This document shows, piece after piece, positions 28,057 through 37,471 of a stretch of 64,000 nt of DNA (its first letter is position 1; each line of letters starts with the position of its first letter). The stretch is from Nitrososphaerota archaeon. GTDB taxonomy: Archaea > Thermoproteota > Nitrososphaeria > Nitrososphaerales > Nitrosopumilaceae. Made by a program: the position numbers and the translations under genes. The stretch is from NCBI GenBank assembly GCA_016201435.1, contig JACQCT010000015.1, positions 20,339 through 84,338 of the forward strand. The letters run 5' to 3'. The notes beneath the pieces are model-generated. The model ran no database searches. It saw only the letters and a list, made by a program, of their open reading frames with translations, and had not been told where the DNA came from.

Positions 28057-28102
28057 GTGGTTTAACTTGCTGAGAGGAACTCTCGACAAGAACCACTTTT
28101 TT
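28057..28102 (+). ncRNA. Candidate small hairpin RNA or terminator-like stem upstream of aspS
   Basis: A long imperfect hairpin: GTGGTT (28057-28062) with AACCAC (28091-28096), TTG (28067-28069) with CAA (28087-28089), and GAGAG (28072-28076) with CTCTC (28080-28084) around a GAA loop. Six T residues follow directly (28097-28102). A TATATT-like box at about 28031-28036 would start transcription at the stem's first base. The internal loops with CUGA and GA resemble a kink-turn but do not prove one. It may instead be the terminator of the upstream regulator gene. Confidence 0.42.
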
Positions 28103-28179
28103 CCCCTTTAATGTAAACATCTGGTTAATTCAAAACTTCAGGAATGATATCCAAAACATAAATTAATGAATTATTTTTG

Positions 28180-28220
28180 TTAGTGTTAATAATTCCTAAC
28201 GATACATAAATTAACACTAA
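28180..28220. promoter_or_regulatory. Perfect 10-bp inverted repeat at the aspS promoter
   Basis: TTAGTGTTAA (28180-28189) and TTAACACTAA (28211-28220) are exact reverse complements separated by 21 bases. They bracket the likely TATA region of aspS, whose TTG start is at 28245. Centre-to-centre spacing of 31 bp is about three helical turns, suiting a dimeric DNA-binding protein. The sites could also be one RNA stem. Confidence 0.45.
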
Positions 28221-28244
28221 GTAGAACAGATTTGATGAAAAGGT

Positions 28245-29558
28245 TTGACAGACAACAATCTTGGAACTTGGCGCAGATCGAAGTATTCCAACGAGATTGA
28301 TCCTTCTTTAGATGGAGAAGAGGTAATCGTTATGGGCTGGGTGTCTAGTGTGAGAGACCACGGGAACCTTACTTTTATGATGATTACTGACAAAAATGGA
28401 GATATCCAGATTACTGCTAAGAAAGGTGATTCTAGAGAAGAATTACGGCAAGAAATTGTAAAACTAAAAGAACAATCAAGTATTGCCATAAAAGGAATAA
28501 TTAAACCTTCAAACAAGGCGCCGCATGGAGTAGAGATTCGTCCTCTTGAGATGAAAATTTTTTCTCAGGCAGAAAAAATTGCACCATTTACATCACAAGC
28601 AAAAACTGTTGCCAACATTGATACCAGATTAGAAATACGAGCAGTAGATCTTAGAAGAAGTATCTTACAACATGTTTTCAAGGCACGAAGTTTAGTTTTA
28701 AAATCCATTCGAGATTATCTTTATGAAAAAGAGTTTATTGAAGTAAATACTCCAAAAATGATTGCTACAGCCACTGAAGGCGGTGCTGCACTGTTTCCGA
28801 TATTTTACTATAACAAAGAAGCATTTCTTGCTCAAAGCCCACAACTTTACAAAGAACAACTAACAATGAGCTTTGAGAAAGTTTTTGAAATTGCTCCTAT
28901 CTTTAGAGCTGAACCATCTAGAACAAACAGGCATCTTTCTGAGGCCATTTCAATAGATCTAGAAGAAGCATTTGCAGATTACAACGATATTATGAAACAC
29001 ATTGAAAATATAATAAAGCGGGTAGTTTTGACAGTACAAAATTATAATGAAAAATCAAATTCCGATGTTAAATTTCAAATTCCTGAAATTTCTAATTCTA
29101 TCCCACAGTACACCTATTCTGAGCTAATAGAAAAGATGCAAAAAGCCGGAATAACTACCGAATGGGGAGACGATCTATATGCCTCTAATCTGAAAAAACT
29201 TAACATTACAGGATTTTATTTCATAAAGGATTGGCCATTGGGCCCAAAGCCGTTTTATGTAAAAGCAAAAGCAGATGACTCTAAAATATCTGAATCATTT
29301 GATTTTATGTATGGTGATTTGGAGCTCTCATCTGGTAGTACCAGAATTGAAAAAAGATCTGATCTTGAGGAAAGAATGAAAAACAAAGGGTTCAAACTGG
29401 ACCCATTTGACTACCATCTTAGAGTATTTGATTATGGCGTTCCGCCTCATGCAGGATGTGGAATTGGTCTTGAAAGATTAATGATGGCACTGACAGGAAC
29501 AGAAAACATTAGAGATGTAACATTTTATCCAAGAGACGTGGATAGACTCACACCGTAG
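28245..29558 (+). CDS. aspS: Aspartyl-tRNA synthetase (archaeal type, probably non-discriminating)
   Basis: Class IIb synthetase charging tRNA-Asp. N-terminal OB-fold anticodon domain (VMGWVSSVRDHGNLTF), then the catalytic core with AQSPQLYKEQ, FRAEPSRTNRHLSEA and the motif 3 GIGLERLMMALTG. 437 residues, archaeal size with no bacterial GAD insertion. TTG start. gatCAB follow immediately, so it likely also charges tRNA-Asn with aspartate for amidation; non-discrimination is inferred from that context. Confidence 0.95.
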   Translation: MTDNNLGTWRRSKYSNEIDPSLDGEEVIVMGWVSSVRDHGNLTFMMITDKNGDIQITAKKGDSREELRQEIVKLKEQSSIAIKGIIKPSNKAPHGVEIRPLEMKIFSQAEKIAPFTSQAKTVANIDTRLEIRAVDLRRSILQHVFKARSLVLKSIRDYLYEKEFIEVNTPKMIATATEGGAALFPIFYYNKEAFLAQSPQLYKEQLTMSFEKVFEIAPIFRAEPSRTNRHLSEAISIDLEEAFADYNDIMKHIENIIKRVVLTVQNYNEKSNSDVKFQIPEISNSIPQYTYSELIEKMQKAGITTEWGDDLYASNLKKLNITGFYFIKDWPLGPKPFYVKAKADDSKISESFDFMYGDLELSSGSTRIEKRSDLEERMKNKGFKLDPFDYHLRVFDYGVPPHAGCGIGLERLMMALTGTENIRDVTFYPRDVDRLTP

Positions 29559-29566
29559 GGAAAATA

Positions 29567-29833
29567 ATGGTAGATAAAAAAGAAATAGCACACCTTAGCG
29601 ATTTAGTAAAAATAGAGATTAAAGATCCTCAAAAATTTATTTTACAAGTAGAACAAATTTTGAATTATTTTGAACGCTTGGACAAAGTGGAGATTACTAC
29701 TGAGGATTTGCTCAGACAAGAATTAACTCTTGATGATTTACGTGAAGACAAATTTGTTCCATATGAGGAAAATCTAATTGAAAAATTGAAAAAAACTAAA
29801 GAAAATTTTGTTAGGGCTCCAAAGATGGTTTAA
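29567..29833 (+). CDS. gatC: Asp/Glu-tRNA amidotransferase subunit C
   Basis: 88-residue subunit that stabilises the GatCAB complex. N-terminal VDKKEIAHLSDLVKIEI and the DKVEITTEDLLRQELTLDDLREDKF segment fit the family. It begins 8 bases after aspS and ends one base before the gatA ATG. Confidence 0.92.
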   Translation: MVDKKEIAHLSDLVKIEIKDPQKFILQVEQILNYFERLDKVEITTEDLLRQELTLDDLREDKFVPYEENLIEKLKKTKENFVRAPKMV

Positions 29834-29834
29834 G

Positions 29835-31280
29835 ATGAGCCTTGCAATATCAATATCTCAATACATACAAAAATTACGAGATGGAACGTTATCTTCTGAG
29901 GAGTTTGTTGCAAAAACACTAGAAAGAATAAACAAGGTAGAAAAGAACATTCACGCGTTTATATCTATAAATGAAAATGCAATAGAACAAGCAAAACAGA
30001 TAGATAAAAAAATCAAGGCAAAAGAAAAAGTTGGATCATGTTTTGGCATGCCAATTTCGGTTAAAGATAATATTTGTACAAAAGGTATGAAAACTACCTG
30101 TGCATCAAAAATGCTTGAAGATTTTATTGCGCCATATGATGCTACTGTTGTTTCAAAATTAAAATCAGAAGACGCCATAATTATTGGTAAGGCGAATTTA
30201 GATGAATTTGCCATGGGCTCAACAACAGAATATAGCTGTTTTGGTCCTAGCCGAAACCCATGGAATACTGATTATGTGCCAGGTGGGTCGTCTGGCGGGA
30301 GCGGAGTTTCTGTGAGTGCCCTTGAATGTATTGCGTCACTTGGTTCTGATACTGGAGGTTCTGTGAGAAGTCCGGCTAGTTTTTGTTCCGTAGTTGGCCT
30401 AAAGCCAACATATGGACTGATTAGCAGATTTGGTCTTGTCTCATTTGCAAACAGCATAGAGCAGATAGGTCCACTTGCACGAACTGTGGAAGATGTTGCG
30501 TTTATTTTGAATATTATTGCAGGGCGAGATTCACATGATAACACTACAATTGAAAACGGAACACCTGATTATACTAAGGACATAGACATAGGTGTATCAG
30601 GTAAAAAAATTGGAATAATTTCAGAGATGGTTGGTGAAGGAGTAGACAAAGACGTCCAATCTGCGACAAAACACGCCATATCAACATTTGAAAAACTTGG
30701 TGCGCAGTGTATTCCGATTTCACTTGATTCAGCACAGCATTCTGTTGCTGCATATTACACTCTGGCATCTGCAGAAGCAAGCAGTAACCTTGCACGATTT
30801 GATAATATAAGATACGGATTTGATTTTAGTGTAGAAGGATACGAGTATAATTCATACATTTCTAAAGTTCGAAGCAATTTTGGACCTGAAGTCACAAGAA
30901 GGATGTTGCTTGGAACATTTGTGCTTTCAGCTGGGTATTACGGGAAATATTATCAAAAAGCACAAAAAGTTAGAAGCTTAATTAAATCGCAACTTACTGA
31001 ATCCTTTAAGAAAGTAGATCTTCTTTTAGCTCCAACAATGCCAATTTTGCCATTTAAGATTGGCGAAAAAATTGATGATCCATTAAAGATTTACTTGCTT
31101 GATATTAATACAATAATTGCAAATCTTTCTGGAATTCCTGCCATCTCTGTTCCATTTGCTATTGCAAATGGTTTGCCTATAGGAATACAACTCTTTGCAA
31201 ACTCGCTTCAAGAGAGGCAGCTATTGCAATCTGCCCATGCATTACAGAAAACAACAAACCTTCCTGAGGTGCCAATTTGA
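29835..31280 (+). CDS. gatA: Asp/Glu-tRNA amidotransferase subunit A
   Basis: Amidase that releases ammonia from glutamine for the GatB kinase site. Amidase signature with the Ser-cis-Ser-Lys triad: PISVKDNICTKG (Lys), then GGSSGGSGVSVSALECIASLGSDTGGSVRSPAS. I use the ATG at 29835, one base after gatC's stop; the frame opens nine codons earlier inside gatC. 481 residues, normal. It overlaps gatB by four bases. Confidence 0.95.
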   Translation: MSLAISISQYIQKLRDGTLSSEEFVAKTLERINKVEKNIHAFISINENAIEQAKQIDKKIKAKEKVGSCFGMPISVKDNICTKGMKTTCASKMLEDFIAPYDATVVSKLKSEDAIIIGKANLDEFAMGSTTEYSCFGPSRNPWNTDYVPGGSSGGSGVSVSALECIASLGSDTGGSVRSPASFCSVVGLKPTYGLISRFGLVSFANSIEQIGPLARTVEDVAFILNIIAGRDSHDNTTIENGTPDYTKDIDIGVSGKKIGIISEMVGEGVDKDVQSATKHAISTFEKLGAQCIPISLDSAQHSVAAYYTLASAEASSNLARFDNIRYGFDFSVEGYEYNSYISKVRSNFGPEVTRRMLLGTFVLSAGYYGKYYQKAQKVRSLIKSQLTESFKKVDLLLAPTMPILPFKIGEKIDDPLKIYLLDINTIIANLSGIPAISVPFAIANGLPIGIQLFANSLQERQLLQSAHALQKTTNLPEVPI

Positions 31281-32686
31281 CAAAGATAGGATTAGAGATT
31301 CACTGTCAGCTTACAAAACTTGAAAGTAAACTATTCTGTTCTTGCAAGGCCGACTATAGGAGTTTTGAACCAAACTCCAACATTTGTCCTGTATGCATGG
31401 GATTGCCAGGCTCGCTGCCAATTTTGAATAAAAAAGCTGTTGAAAAAGCAGCCATGCTGTCTATCGCACTAGGGTGCAAAATACCCCAAAAGATTGGGTT
31501 TTTCAGAAAAAATTATTTCTATCCTGATCTTCCAAAAAATTTCCAAATTACACAGTATAACGCATATGGTCCAACAAGCATTGGTTATGATGGAATAATT
31601 ATGATTGAAGACAAGGAAATTAAAATCAGAAGAATACAGCTAGAAGAAGACCCTGGTAGACTAGTGTATAGCGGCAGTTCAGAAAAAACACAGATTACTT
31701 TGGTTGATTACAACAGGGCTGGAACTCCACTTGTTGAAATGATAACTGAACCTGACTTTGAAAATCCAAAACAAGTTAGAATCTTTTTAAACATTTTAGC
31801 TGATTTAGTAGAGAACCTTGGCGTGGCAGATCCATCTCTAGAGGGTGCCTTTAGAGTTGATGGCAACATTTCGATTGATAAAGGAAACAGGGTGGAAATT
31901 AAAAATGTGGGCTCGTTTCGTGATATAGAAAAGGCGCTTCACTTTGAGATAACAAGACAGCAAAGTTTGGCAGAAAGAGGAATACAAATTCCTGCTGAAA
32001 CAAGACACTGGGATGAGGCAAGAAAAATTACTGTCTCAGCTAGATCAAAAGAAGAAGAGCAAGATTATCGTTATTTTCCAGAAGAAGATATTCCAAGAAT
32101 AATAATTGAAAAATCGTTACTTGACAACTTGAAAAAAACAATGCCCGAAAGTATCATGTCAAAAAAGGAGAGATACATAAACAAATATGGAATTCCAACT
32201 CAAGTTGCTGAAGTCCTGTCTTCTGACAAATTTTATTCCGATTTATTTGAACAATCTCATACGGAAAAAAATGCTAAAGAAATTGCAAATCTTATAACTA
32301 CAGATCTCAAAGGCTTTGCTGATACTAAAGAACAACGAGAACAACTCAAACTCACACCAAAACATCTGTCCGATTTGGCAGATGCCGTATTGAACAACAA
32401 AATTACGAGAGCTTCTGGAAAAACTGCTTTACAAGAAATATTAAAGACGGGAAAACCTATTTCAGAAATAATTTCTAACCTAGACTTGGGTAATGTTGGC
32501 GATGAATCATCACTAATAAAAGCAATAGATGAAGTTTTTACTGAAGAACAAAAAGCGGTGTCTGAAGCAAAACAAAACCCTGATACAATTAACTATCTTG
32601 TGGGCAAAGTGATGAGAAAAACAAAAGGCAAGGCCAATCCTTCTCTTACCCTTGATATGATTAGGAAAAAACTAGGTTCCCAATAA
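31277..32686 (+). CDS. gatB: Asp/Glu-tRNA amidotransferase subunit B
   Basis: Activates tRNA-bound Asp or Glu by phosphorylation and amidates it. N-terminal GLEIHCQL, zinc cysteines in LFCSCKAD and CPVCMGLPGSLP, the RRIQLEEDPG segment, and the C-terminal YqeY-like tRNA-binding tail. 469 residues, complete. TTG start overlapping gatA. The archaeal-specific GatDE pair is absent from this window, so GatCAB is likely the amidotransferase for Asn and perhaps Gln. Confidence 0.95.
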   Translation: MTKIGLEIHCQLTKLESKLFCSCKADYRSFEPNSNICPVCMGLPGSLPILNKKAVEKAAMLSIALGCKIPQKIGFFRKNYFYPDLPKNFQITQYNAYGPTSIGYDGIIMIEDKEIKIRRIQLEEDPGRLVYSGSSEKTQITLVDYNRAGTPLVEMITEPDFENPKQVRIFLNILADLVENLGVADPSLEGAFRVDGNISIDKGNRVEIKNVGSFRDIEKALHFEITRQQSLAERGIQIPAETRHWDEARKITVSARSKEEEQDYRYFPEEDIPRIIIEKSLLDNLKKTMPESIMSKKERYINKYGIPTQVAEVLSSDKFYSDLFEQSHTEKNAKEIANLITTDLKGFADTKEQREQLKLTPKHLSDLADAVLNNKITRASGKTALQEILKTGKPISEIISNLDLGNVGDESSLIKAIDEVFTEEQKAVSEAKQNPDTINYLVGKVMRKTKGKANPSLTLDMIRKKLGSQ

Positions 32687-32740
32687 TGCATTTTTTAAAT
32701 ACATGCATGGAAATTTATTCTTCTTTGTTGGGAATTAATT

Positions 32741-33049
32741 GTGGAACAGGATAGAGGCATTTGCAAAGGCGTTTGTAAAGAGTATAAGGTTAGAAAACCA
32801 AGAGATGGAACAAGTCGTTATTTATCAGGCCAAGTACGATGCCAGATTTGTGGAATTTTTATCACAAGGCAAGGATGTCATGATAGAGACAAAAATCCTG
32901 TAACTGATGACACTGTAGATCTATACTGTAACTGCTGTAACTGTATGGTAAGATCAAAGCCAAGAAACAAACCAGGAATGAAATCTATTAAAAAAACACC
33001 ACAAGAAGAATACAATGAACTAAAGAAAATCAATCAAAATACAAACTAG
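32741..33049 (+). CDS. Cysteine-rich zinc-binding protein, unknown function
   Basis: 102 residues from a GTG start. Nine cysteines: C8 and C12 near the N terminus, QICG (C34, C37), C46, then CNCCNC (C63, C65, C66, C68), enough for two zinc ions. The second half is basic. Many small proteins of this kind exist in Nitrososphaerota; I do not know a function. It follows gatB by 54 bases on the same strand. Confidence 0.75.
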   Translation: MEQDRGICKGVCKEYKVRKPRDGTSRYLSGQVRCQICGIFITRQGCHDRDKNPVTDDTVDLYCNCCNCMVRSKPRNKPGMKSIKKTPQEEYNELKKINQNTN

Positions 33050-33104
33050 AAGTATATTACTGAATATGTAACATGTCAGATTACAATAGTTCAATAGATA
33101 AATC

Positions 33105-33506
33105 ATGAAAAATAATGATATCCTTAAAATAAAACTAGATGATATAGTTTGTATGCAAGGTTCAAGTGCGTTAGATAGATATGATTTAAAAAAAGCTCAT
33201 CAAGCTCTAAAAATGCTTCTTATTGATAGAAGTAACGAATTTCGTGTTTTTGCTAAAGGTATAGGATATCCAACTAATACTAAAGACTGGGAATTAATAG
33301 TGCTGAATTTTTGCCTTGATTTTGTAGATTGTTTCAATACGTGGTCTGATGAGGCTCCGCCTGATCATAATCAAATTCACAAATGTATGACACAGATGAG
33401 ACAGATAGCTAGAGGTAAATCAAACATGACTGAAGTTACGCATCTTCAAAATATCGCATACCTACTAGCAGAAGATTTCAAGTCAATTTATAAAAGAATG
33501 GAATAA
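33105..33506 (+). CDS. Conserved hypothetical protein, mainly helical
   Basis: 133 residues, no membrane segment, mostly helical with alternating Leu/Ile and charged residues. It has a central KDWELIVLNFCLDFVDCFNTWSDEAPPDHNQIHKCM part with several Cys and acidic/His residues. No domain recognised. It starts 55 bases after the Cys-rich gene and converges with the SDR gene. Confidence 0.68.
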   Translation: MKNNDILKIKLDDIVCMQGSSALDRYDLKKAHQALKMLLIDRSNEFRVFAKGIGYPTNTKDWELIVLNFCLDFVDCFNTWSDEAPPDHNQIHKCMTQMRQIARGKSNMTEVTHLQNIAYLLAEDFKSIYKRME

Positions 33507-33544
33507 AAATCAAGTAACAAGAAACACTTTATTTTTTGTTTTAA

Positions 33545-34309
33545 TCATCCTTCAGAAGCAGATTTTCCACCGTCTACATTTAAGATGATTCCAGAAACCC
33601 AACTTGCTTCATCTGATGCCAAGTAAACTGCGGCATTTGCAACATCTATAGGTTCTCCTATCCTGTTTAATGGCTGCTTGTCATCAAGGACTTTTCGTGT
33701 TTCTGGATAGTCAAGATATGACTTTATCATTCCGGCATTAATGATCCCGGGGTTTATACAATTACAACGAATGTTTTTTCTTGCATATTCTATTGCTATG
33801 CCTTTTGTAAACATGTTAATTGCTGCCTTGGTTGTGCAGTACACAGTCAAGTGCACTTTTGGGATTGCACGCTCGCTTGATATTGAACCAATGTTAATAA
33901 TTGATCCACTCTTATTTTCTAGCATTTTAATTAAGACTGATTTTGTAATTCTAAAAGTTCCGTAGAGATTTGTGTTTATCAAAGCTGACCAATCTGACTC
34001 GGGCATTTCATGAAAATGTATTGGGTCGTTGATAAGACCAGCACTGTTTACAAGTATGTCTAATTTTCCATAATGATCAGAAATTTGTTCCACTGTCTGT
34101 AACACCTGTGCCTCATTTGTGAGATCACATGGAATTCCAACTGTTTTTGTTGCATAGTTTTTTATTGTTTTTCTTGCTTTCTCAAGTTTGTCAAAATTTC
34201 TGCCTAATAAAACAACATTTGCGCCTTCCTCAACAAATCTTTTTGAAATTTCTAATCCTATGTCACTTGATGCACCTGTAACTATTGCCACTTTATCTTT
34301 TAATCTCAT
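33545..34309 (-). CDS. Short-chain dehydrogenase/reductase
   Basis: 254-residue classical SDR using NAD(P). Cofactor glycine motif [12 protein letters not shown] (with Asp in place of the usual Gly before Ile), NAG as LVNSAGLIN, catalytic Ser in [10 protein letters not shown], and Tyr-x3-Lys in VYCTTKAA. The C-terminal GIILNVDGG is typical of FabG-like SDRs. Substrate not predictable; ketoacyl or alcohol reduction are possible. It is alone on its strand. Confidence 0.9.
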   Translation of the reverse strand: MRLKDKVAIVTGASSDIGLEISKRFVEEGANVVLLGRNFDKLEKARKTIKNYATKTVGIPCDLTNEAQVLQTVEQISDHYGKLDILVNSAGLINDPIHFHEMPESDWSALINTNLYGTFRITKSVLIKMLENKSGSIINIGSISSERAIPKVHLTVYCTTKAAINMFTKGIAIEYARKNIRCNCINPGIINAGMIKSYLDYPETRKVLDDKQPLNRIGEPIDVANAAVYLASDEASWVSGIILNVDGGKSASEG

Positions 34310-34436
34310 AACATGATAAAGAAATAATCATATATGAACATTAAATCTACTCATCATCTTACGATCCATAACTACACTCACTTGTCATATCAAATCTAGT
34401 ACACCTGCTTATTAAGAAAAATATGATGTCTTTTTC

Positions 34437-34595
34437 ATGGAACAAAGATTAACATGCGCAAATCATTCCAACGAAGTAGTTCTTGATCAAATAGGATGGA
34501 ATAGTTTCAACTGTCCAAGATGTGGTAGCGATTACTCCCTTGGAAGAAAAGTAATAGTACTGGATCCCACGCCTATGAAACAACATAGCCGTTGA
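34437..34595 (+). CDS. 52-residue zinc-ribbon-like protein
   Basis: Short frame read directly from the sequence between the SDR and LOR/SDH genes: ATG at 34437, TGA at 34593-34595. It has C7 and H10 near the N terminus and the zinc knuckle NCPRCGSDYSLGRK (C26, C29). A TATA-like CTTATTAAGAA at about 34408-34418 is 24 nt before the ATG, as in the other leaderless genes. Probably a single zinc-ribbon; function unknown. Confidence 0.6.
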   Translation: MEQRLTCANHSNEVVLDQIGWNSFNCPRCGSDYSLGRKVIVLDPTPMKQHSR

Positions 34596-34660
34596 TTATT
34601 TGCTTTATAAGATTTTGTAGTCATATTATGATATGCGGTAGAAATTAACTGAACATAAAT

Positions 34661-35890
34661 TTACTTGATTAGTTTCTGAATCTCTTGTGTTACAAGAGGC
34701 AAGAATGCGCCAACATCAGAGACTATGCCTAGAGCTTGCCATGTTCCGCGGTCCATCAGTTTGGTTACTGTTGGCTGATTGATGTCAACTACTATCACTT
34801 TTACTTCGGCAGGTAACATGTTGCCAGTTGCAATGGAATGAAGCATAGTTGATATCATTATTACCATTTTTGCATCCTTGAGTATCTCCTTGTATTTTTT
34901 TTGTGCAACTGTCATGTCTGTTATGACATCAGGAAGCGGTCCATCGTCTCGCAATGAACCTGCCAATACAAATGGAATTTTTCTTTTAACACATTCGTAC
35001 ATTATTCCTTTCGCAAGTGTCTTATTTGCCACCATTTTTGGTATACTGCCTGCTTTGAAAACTGAATTTATTGCCTGCATGTGATTTCTATGTCCTCTTA
35101 CTGCCAAAGTGCCATTTTGAACATTCATTCCAAGCGAAGTTCCTAGTGTGGAATATTCTATATCATGTACTGCAAGTGCGTTTCCTGCAAGTACTGCATC
35201 AATAAATCCTAATCTTATCAGTATTGCAATTGAATCTGACGCTCCAGTGTGTACAATTGCGGGACCGCCCACTAGAACAATTTTGCCTTTTTCATTTTTT
35301 GTCTTATAGATATCATGAGCAACTTTTCTTGCAATGTGCTGTGTTGGACGCTCACTTGAGCTACTGCTTCCCATAAACTGGAAAAGATTGACTCCTTCTC
35401 TTGGTCTTTCAGGAGGGGTGATCCTTATTCCTCTTTCTCCTACAATTATCGTGTCGCCTTTTTTAATTTCACGAATAGGAGAACACCAAGCTCGATTTCC
35501 CTTAACTACAATGCATTTGTCCATCATCATATTTTCCACCTTTATCCATTTTCCTTTGTAGAAAACATCAGTACGATTATTTGTCGTACTGTAAAAATCA
35601 TCAGGCATTACCATATCTCTTGGTGCAGGTTGCAGTTTGATTTCCTGCTGTATCTTTGAAGTGGCACCTGCACGGTATACTGATTCTAAAATTTCATCAA
35701 GATGTTTTTGTGATTTGCCCTGAACTAGGAGCTTTGCATAGCTCTCATCCTTTTTTCTTTTTCCTACTCGAAATTCCTGTACTTGGAATTCTCCATCCAA
35801 GTCCATTATGACATCGAATATTTTTGTAAGTATCATTGAATCTATGAGATGGCCTTTGACCTCTATCTCATGTTCAAATTTCTTTGCCAT
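34661..35890 (-). CDS. LOR/SDH-domain protein (archaeal ornithine cyclodeaminase-like)
   Basis: 409 residues belonging to the archaeal TIGR00300-type LOR/SDH family. The N-terminal half is the LOR domain (GHLIDSMILTKIFDVIMDLDGEF, NRAWCSPIRE), the C-terminal half a Rossmann-like nucleotide domain (GKIVLVGGPAIVHTGASDSIA; VIVVDINQPTVTKLMDRG). Archaeal members have been reported to convert ornithine to proline with NAD; bacterial relatives are fused to arginine dihydrolase. The proline role here is by family inference. Confidence 0.78.
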   Translation of the reverse strand: MAKKFEHEIEVKGHLIDSMILTKIFDVIMDLDGEFQVQEFRVGKRKKDESYAKLLVQGKSQKHLDEILESVYRAGATSKIQQEIKLQPAPRDMVMPDDFYSTTNNRTDVFYKGKWIKVENMMMDKCIVVKGNRAWCSPIREIKKGDTIIVGERGIRITPPERPREGVNLFQFMGSSSSSERPTQHIARKVAHDIYKTKNEKGKIVLVGGPAIVHTGASDSIAILIRLGFIDAVLAGNALAVHDIEYSTLGTSLGMNVQNGTLAVRGHRNHMQAINSVFKAGSIPKMVANKTLAKGIMYECVKRKIPFVLAGSLRDDGPLPDVITDMTVAQKKYKEILKDAKMVIMISTMLHSIATGNMLPAEVKVIVVDINQPTVTKLMDRGTWQALGIVSDVGAFLPLVTQEIQKLIK

Positions 35891-35988
35891 TCCTAGAATT
35901 CAGTAAATGTACTAATTTAATGTTTAATGAATTTAAAATGGATTTAATCTCATCTTGTTTTTAAATAATGTAACGCGTTTCTATAATC

Positions 35989-37044
35989 ATGAGAACATTA
36001 TCCGTTGTAGCCATATTCATCATATTCATATTATCTGTCTATAATTATCATCAATCATTTACACTGGTAGAAGGTTTTCAACGAACTGATTTCAAGCTAA
36101 TCCATAGTCCAACCATATGTGCAGTAGAACCATTACCAGATCCGAACTTTCATTCAATTGGAAATCGCATGCTTACTCAAACCGAATATGCTGTAATTGA
36201 TTGGGCTACAAAATTAAATACTTCGTTAGGAACATCTGCAAGCCATACCCCCATATGGAAAATATCACTTGTCAAAGTTTTTCTTTGGCAACAAAAAACA
36301 TTTGATTATTCAAATTGCGATATTATCATTAATTATAAAGAAAAACCTGATGATTCAAAATTACAAACTGAGATAGGAGGAATAACACAATATGACTATG
36401 AACATCATAAATCTACAATTGAGATTTATTATTTGCAAGTTAATGTGAATGCAATACAAAATGAAACTCGTGATGCAAATTACATCTATACCACTACGAA
36501 CTGGGTGCCATATTATACCGGTTATGCATTAGGTGATGCACAACTTGGAATGATTATACGCCATGAAATTGGGCATGCACTAGGGTTAGGTCATTTTTTT
36601 TCAGATAATCCGACAGATCTATCAGGATGGATACATGGTGAAGTAAGTCTTCCATCAATTATGATTCCGGTTGTTATTGCAATAGGGAATTCACATTTTG
36701 ATATAACGCCATATGACATATACGAAATCAAATTAATCTATGGTAACAATGGGTTTGGTAACTTGTCTGTACAAAACACTACATTAATCCCAGACTGGAT
36801 TAAAACTAGTGCTGGAGGATGGGCCAAAGGTTCGCTTGCAGATGATGATTTTATTAAAGGATTACAATATCTTGTAAAACAAAAAATCATAAATGATACT
36901 TCAATAGATTCTACATCGCCTTTTACACAAATTCCATCATGGATAAAAAATAATGCCCGATGGTGGTCAGACAATCAGATATCTGATGATGAATTTGTAA
37001 AAGGGATTCAATATCTGATTCAATATGGTATGATTAAAATCTAA
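35989..37044 (+). CDS. Secreted metzincin-type metalloprotease with two C-terminal Trp-rich repeats
   Basis: 351 residues. A signal peptide covers residues 1-25. The zinc site is HEIGHALGLGH (about 192-202), the HExxHxxGxxH metzincin/matrixin signature, with a Met-turn-like SIMIPV downstream (about 224-229). After the protease come two repeats of about 38 residues (about 264-300 and 312-351), each with the pattern P-x-WIK-x-x-A-x-x-W, a D-D/D-E-F pair, then KG-x-QYL. The same repeat ends the NodB-like protein at 48.3 kb, so it is likely a surface attachment module. Confidence 0.85.
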   Translation: MRTLSVVAIFIIFILSVYNYHQSFTLVEGFQRTDFKLIHSPTICAVEPLPDPNFHSIGNRMLTQTEYAVIDWATKLNTSLGTSASHTPIWKISLVKVFLWQQKTFDYSNCDIIINYKEKPDDSKLQTEIGGITQYDYEHHKSTIEIYYLQVNVNAIQNETRDANYIYTTTNWVPYYTGYALGDAQLGMIIRHEIGHALGLGHFFSDNPTDLSGWIHGEVSLPSIMIPVVIAIGNSHFDITPYDIYEIKLIYGNNGFGNLSVQNTTLIPDWIKTSAGGWAKGSLADDDFIKGLQYLVKQKIINDTSIDSTSPFTQIPSWIKNNARWWSDNQISDDEFVKGIQYLIQYGMIKI

Positions 37045-37102
37045 ATTTTATTTAATTTGATTAGGTATTGTTAATTTGGTGTGCCAATTTTTTGATTTTA
37101 TA

Positions 37103-37450
37103 TCATACTGGAAGTGATACTTGACCTTTGAATTCTTGAAGATTGTCTGCTTGCAACATTTTCACTATTGCATCTTTACGTTCAGTATCTAGCCCTCTTG
37201 CAATGGCTTTTGAAATACCATTTTTATCACATAAAACAACCATGTATCCACTTACATCTGTTAACACATATCCTCCACCGTCATTTAGAACGGCGTACAA
37301 GTTTTCCTCACCAACAGGTTCCCAGACATTTGTTTTGTTGTCTTTTAATGCAAGAGCAGGCATTGCAGTACCATTTGCATATTTGTTTAGATGTTCTCTT
37401 GCTTCTTTGACACGCTTCTCGCCAATCTTGAGAGCTACAAAATACTGCAT
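37103..37450 (-). CDS. Conserved hypothetical protein
   Basis: 115 residues, soluble, with alternating beta and helical segments (NLYAVLNDGGGYVLTDVSGYMVVLCDKNG) and no Cys pairs or catalytic motif. No family recognised. Encoded 21 bases downstream of the HD phosphohydrolase gene on the same strand, so probably cotranscribed with it. Confidence 0.65.
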   Translation of the reverse strand: MQYFVALKIGEKRVKEAREHLNKYANGTAMPALALKDNKTNVWEPVGEENLYAVLNDGGGYVLTDVSGYMVVLCDKNGISKAIARGLDTERKDAIVKMLQADNLQEFKGQVSLPV

Positions 37451-37471
37451 ACAAGTTGTACTGATGTTTTG

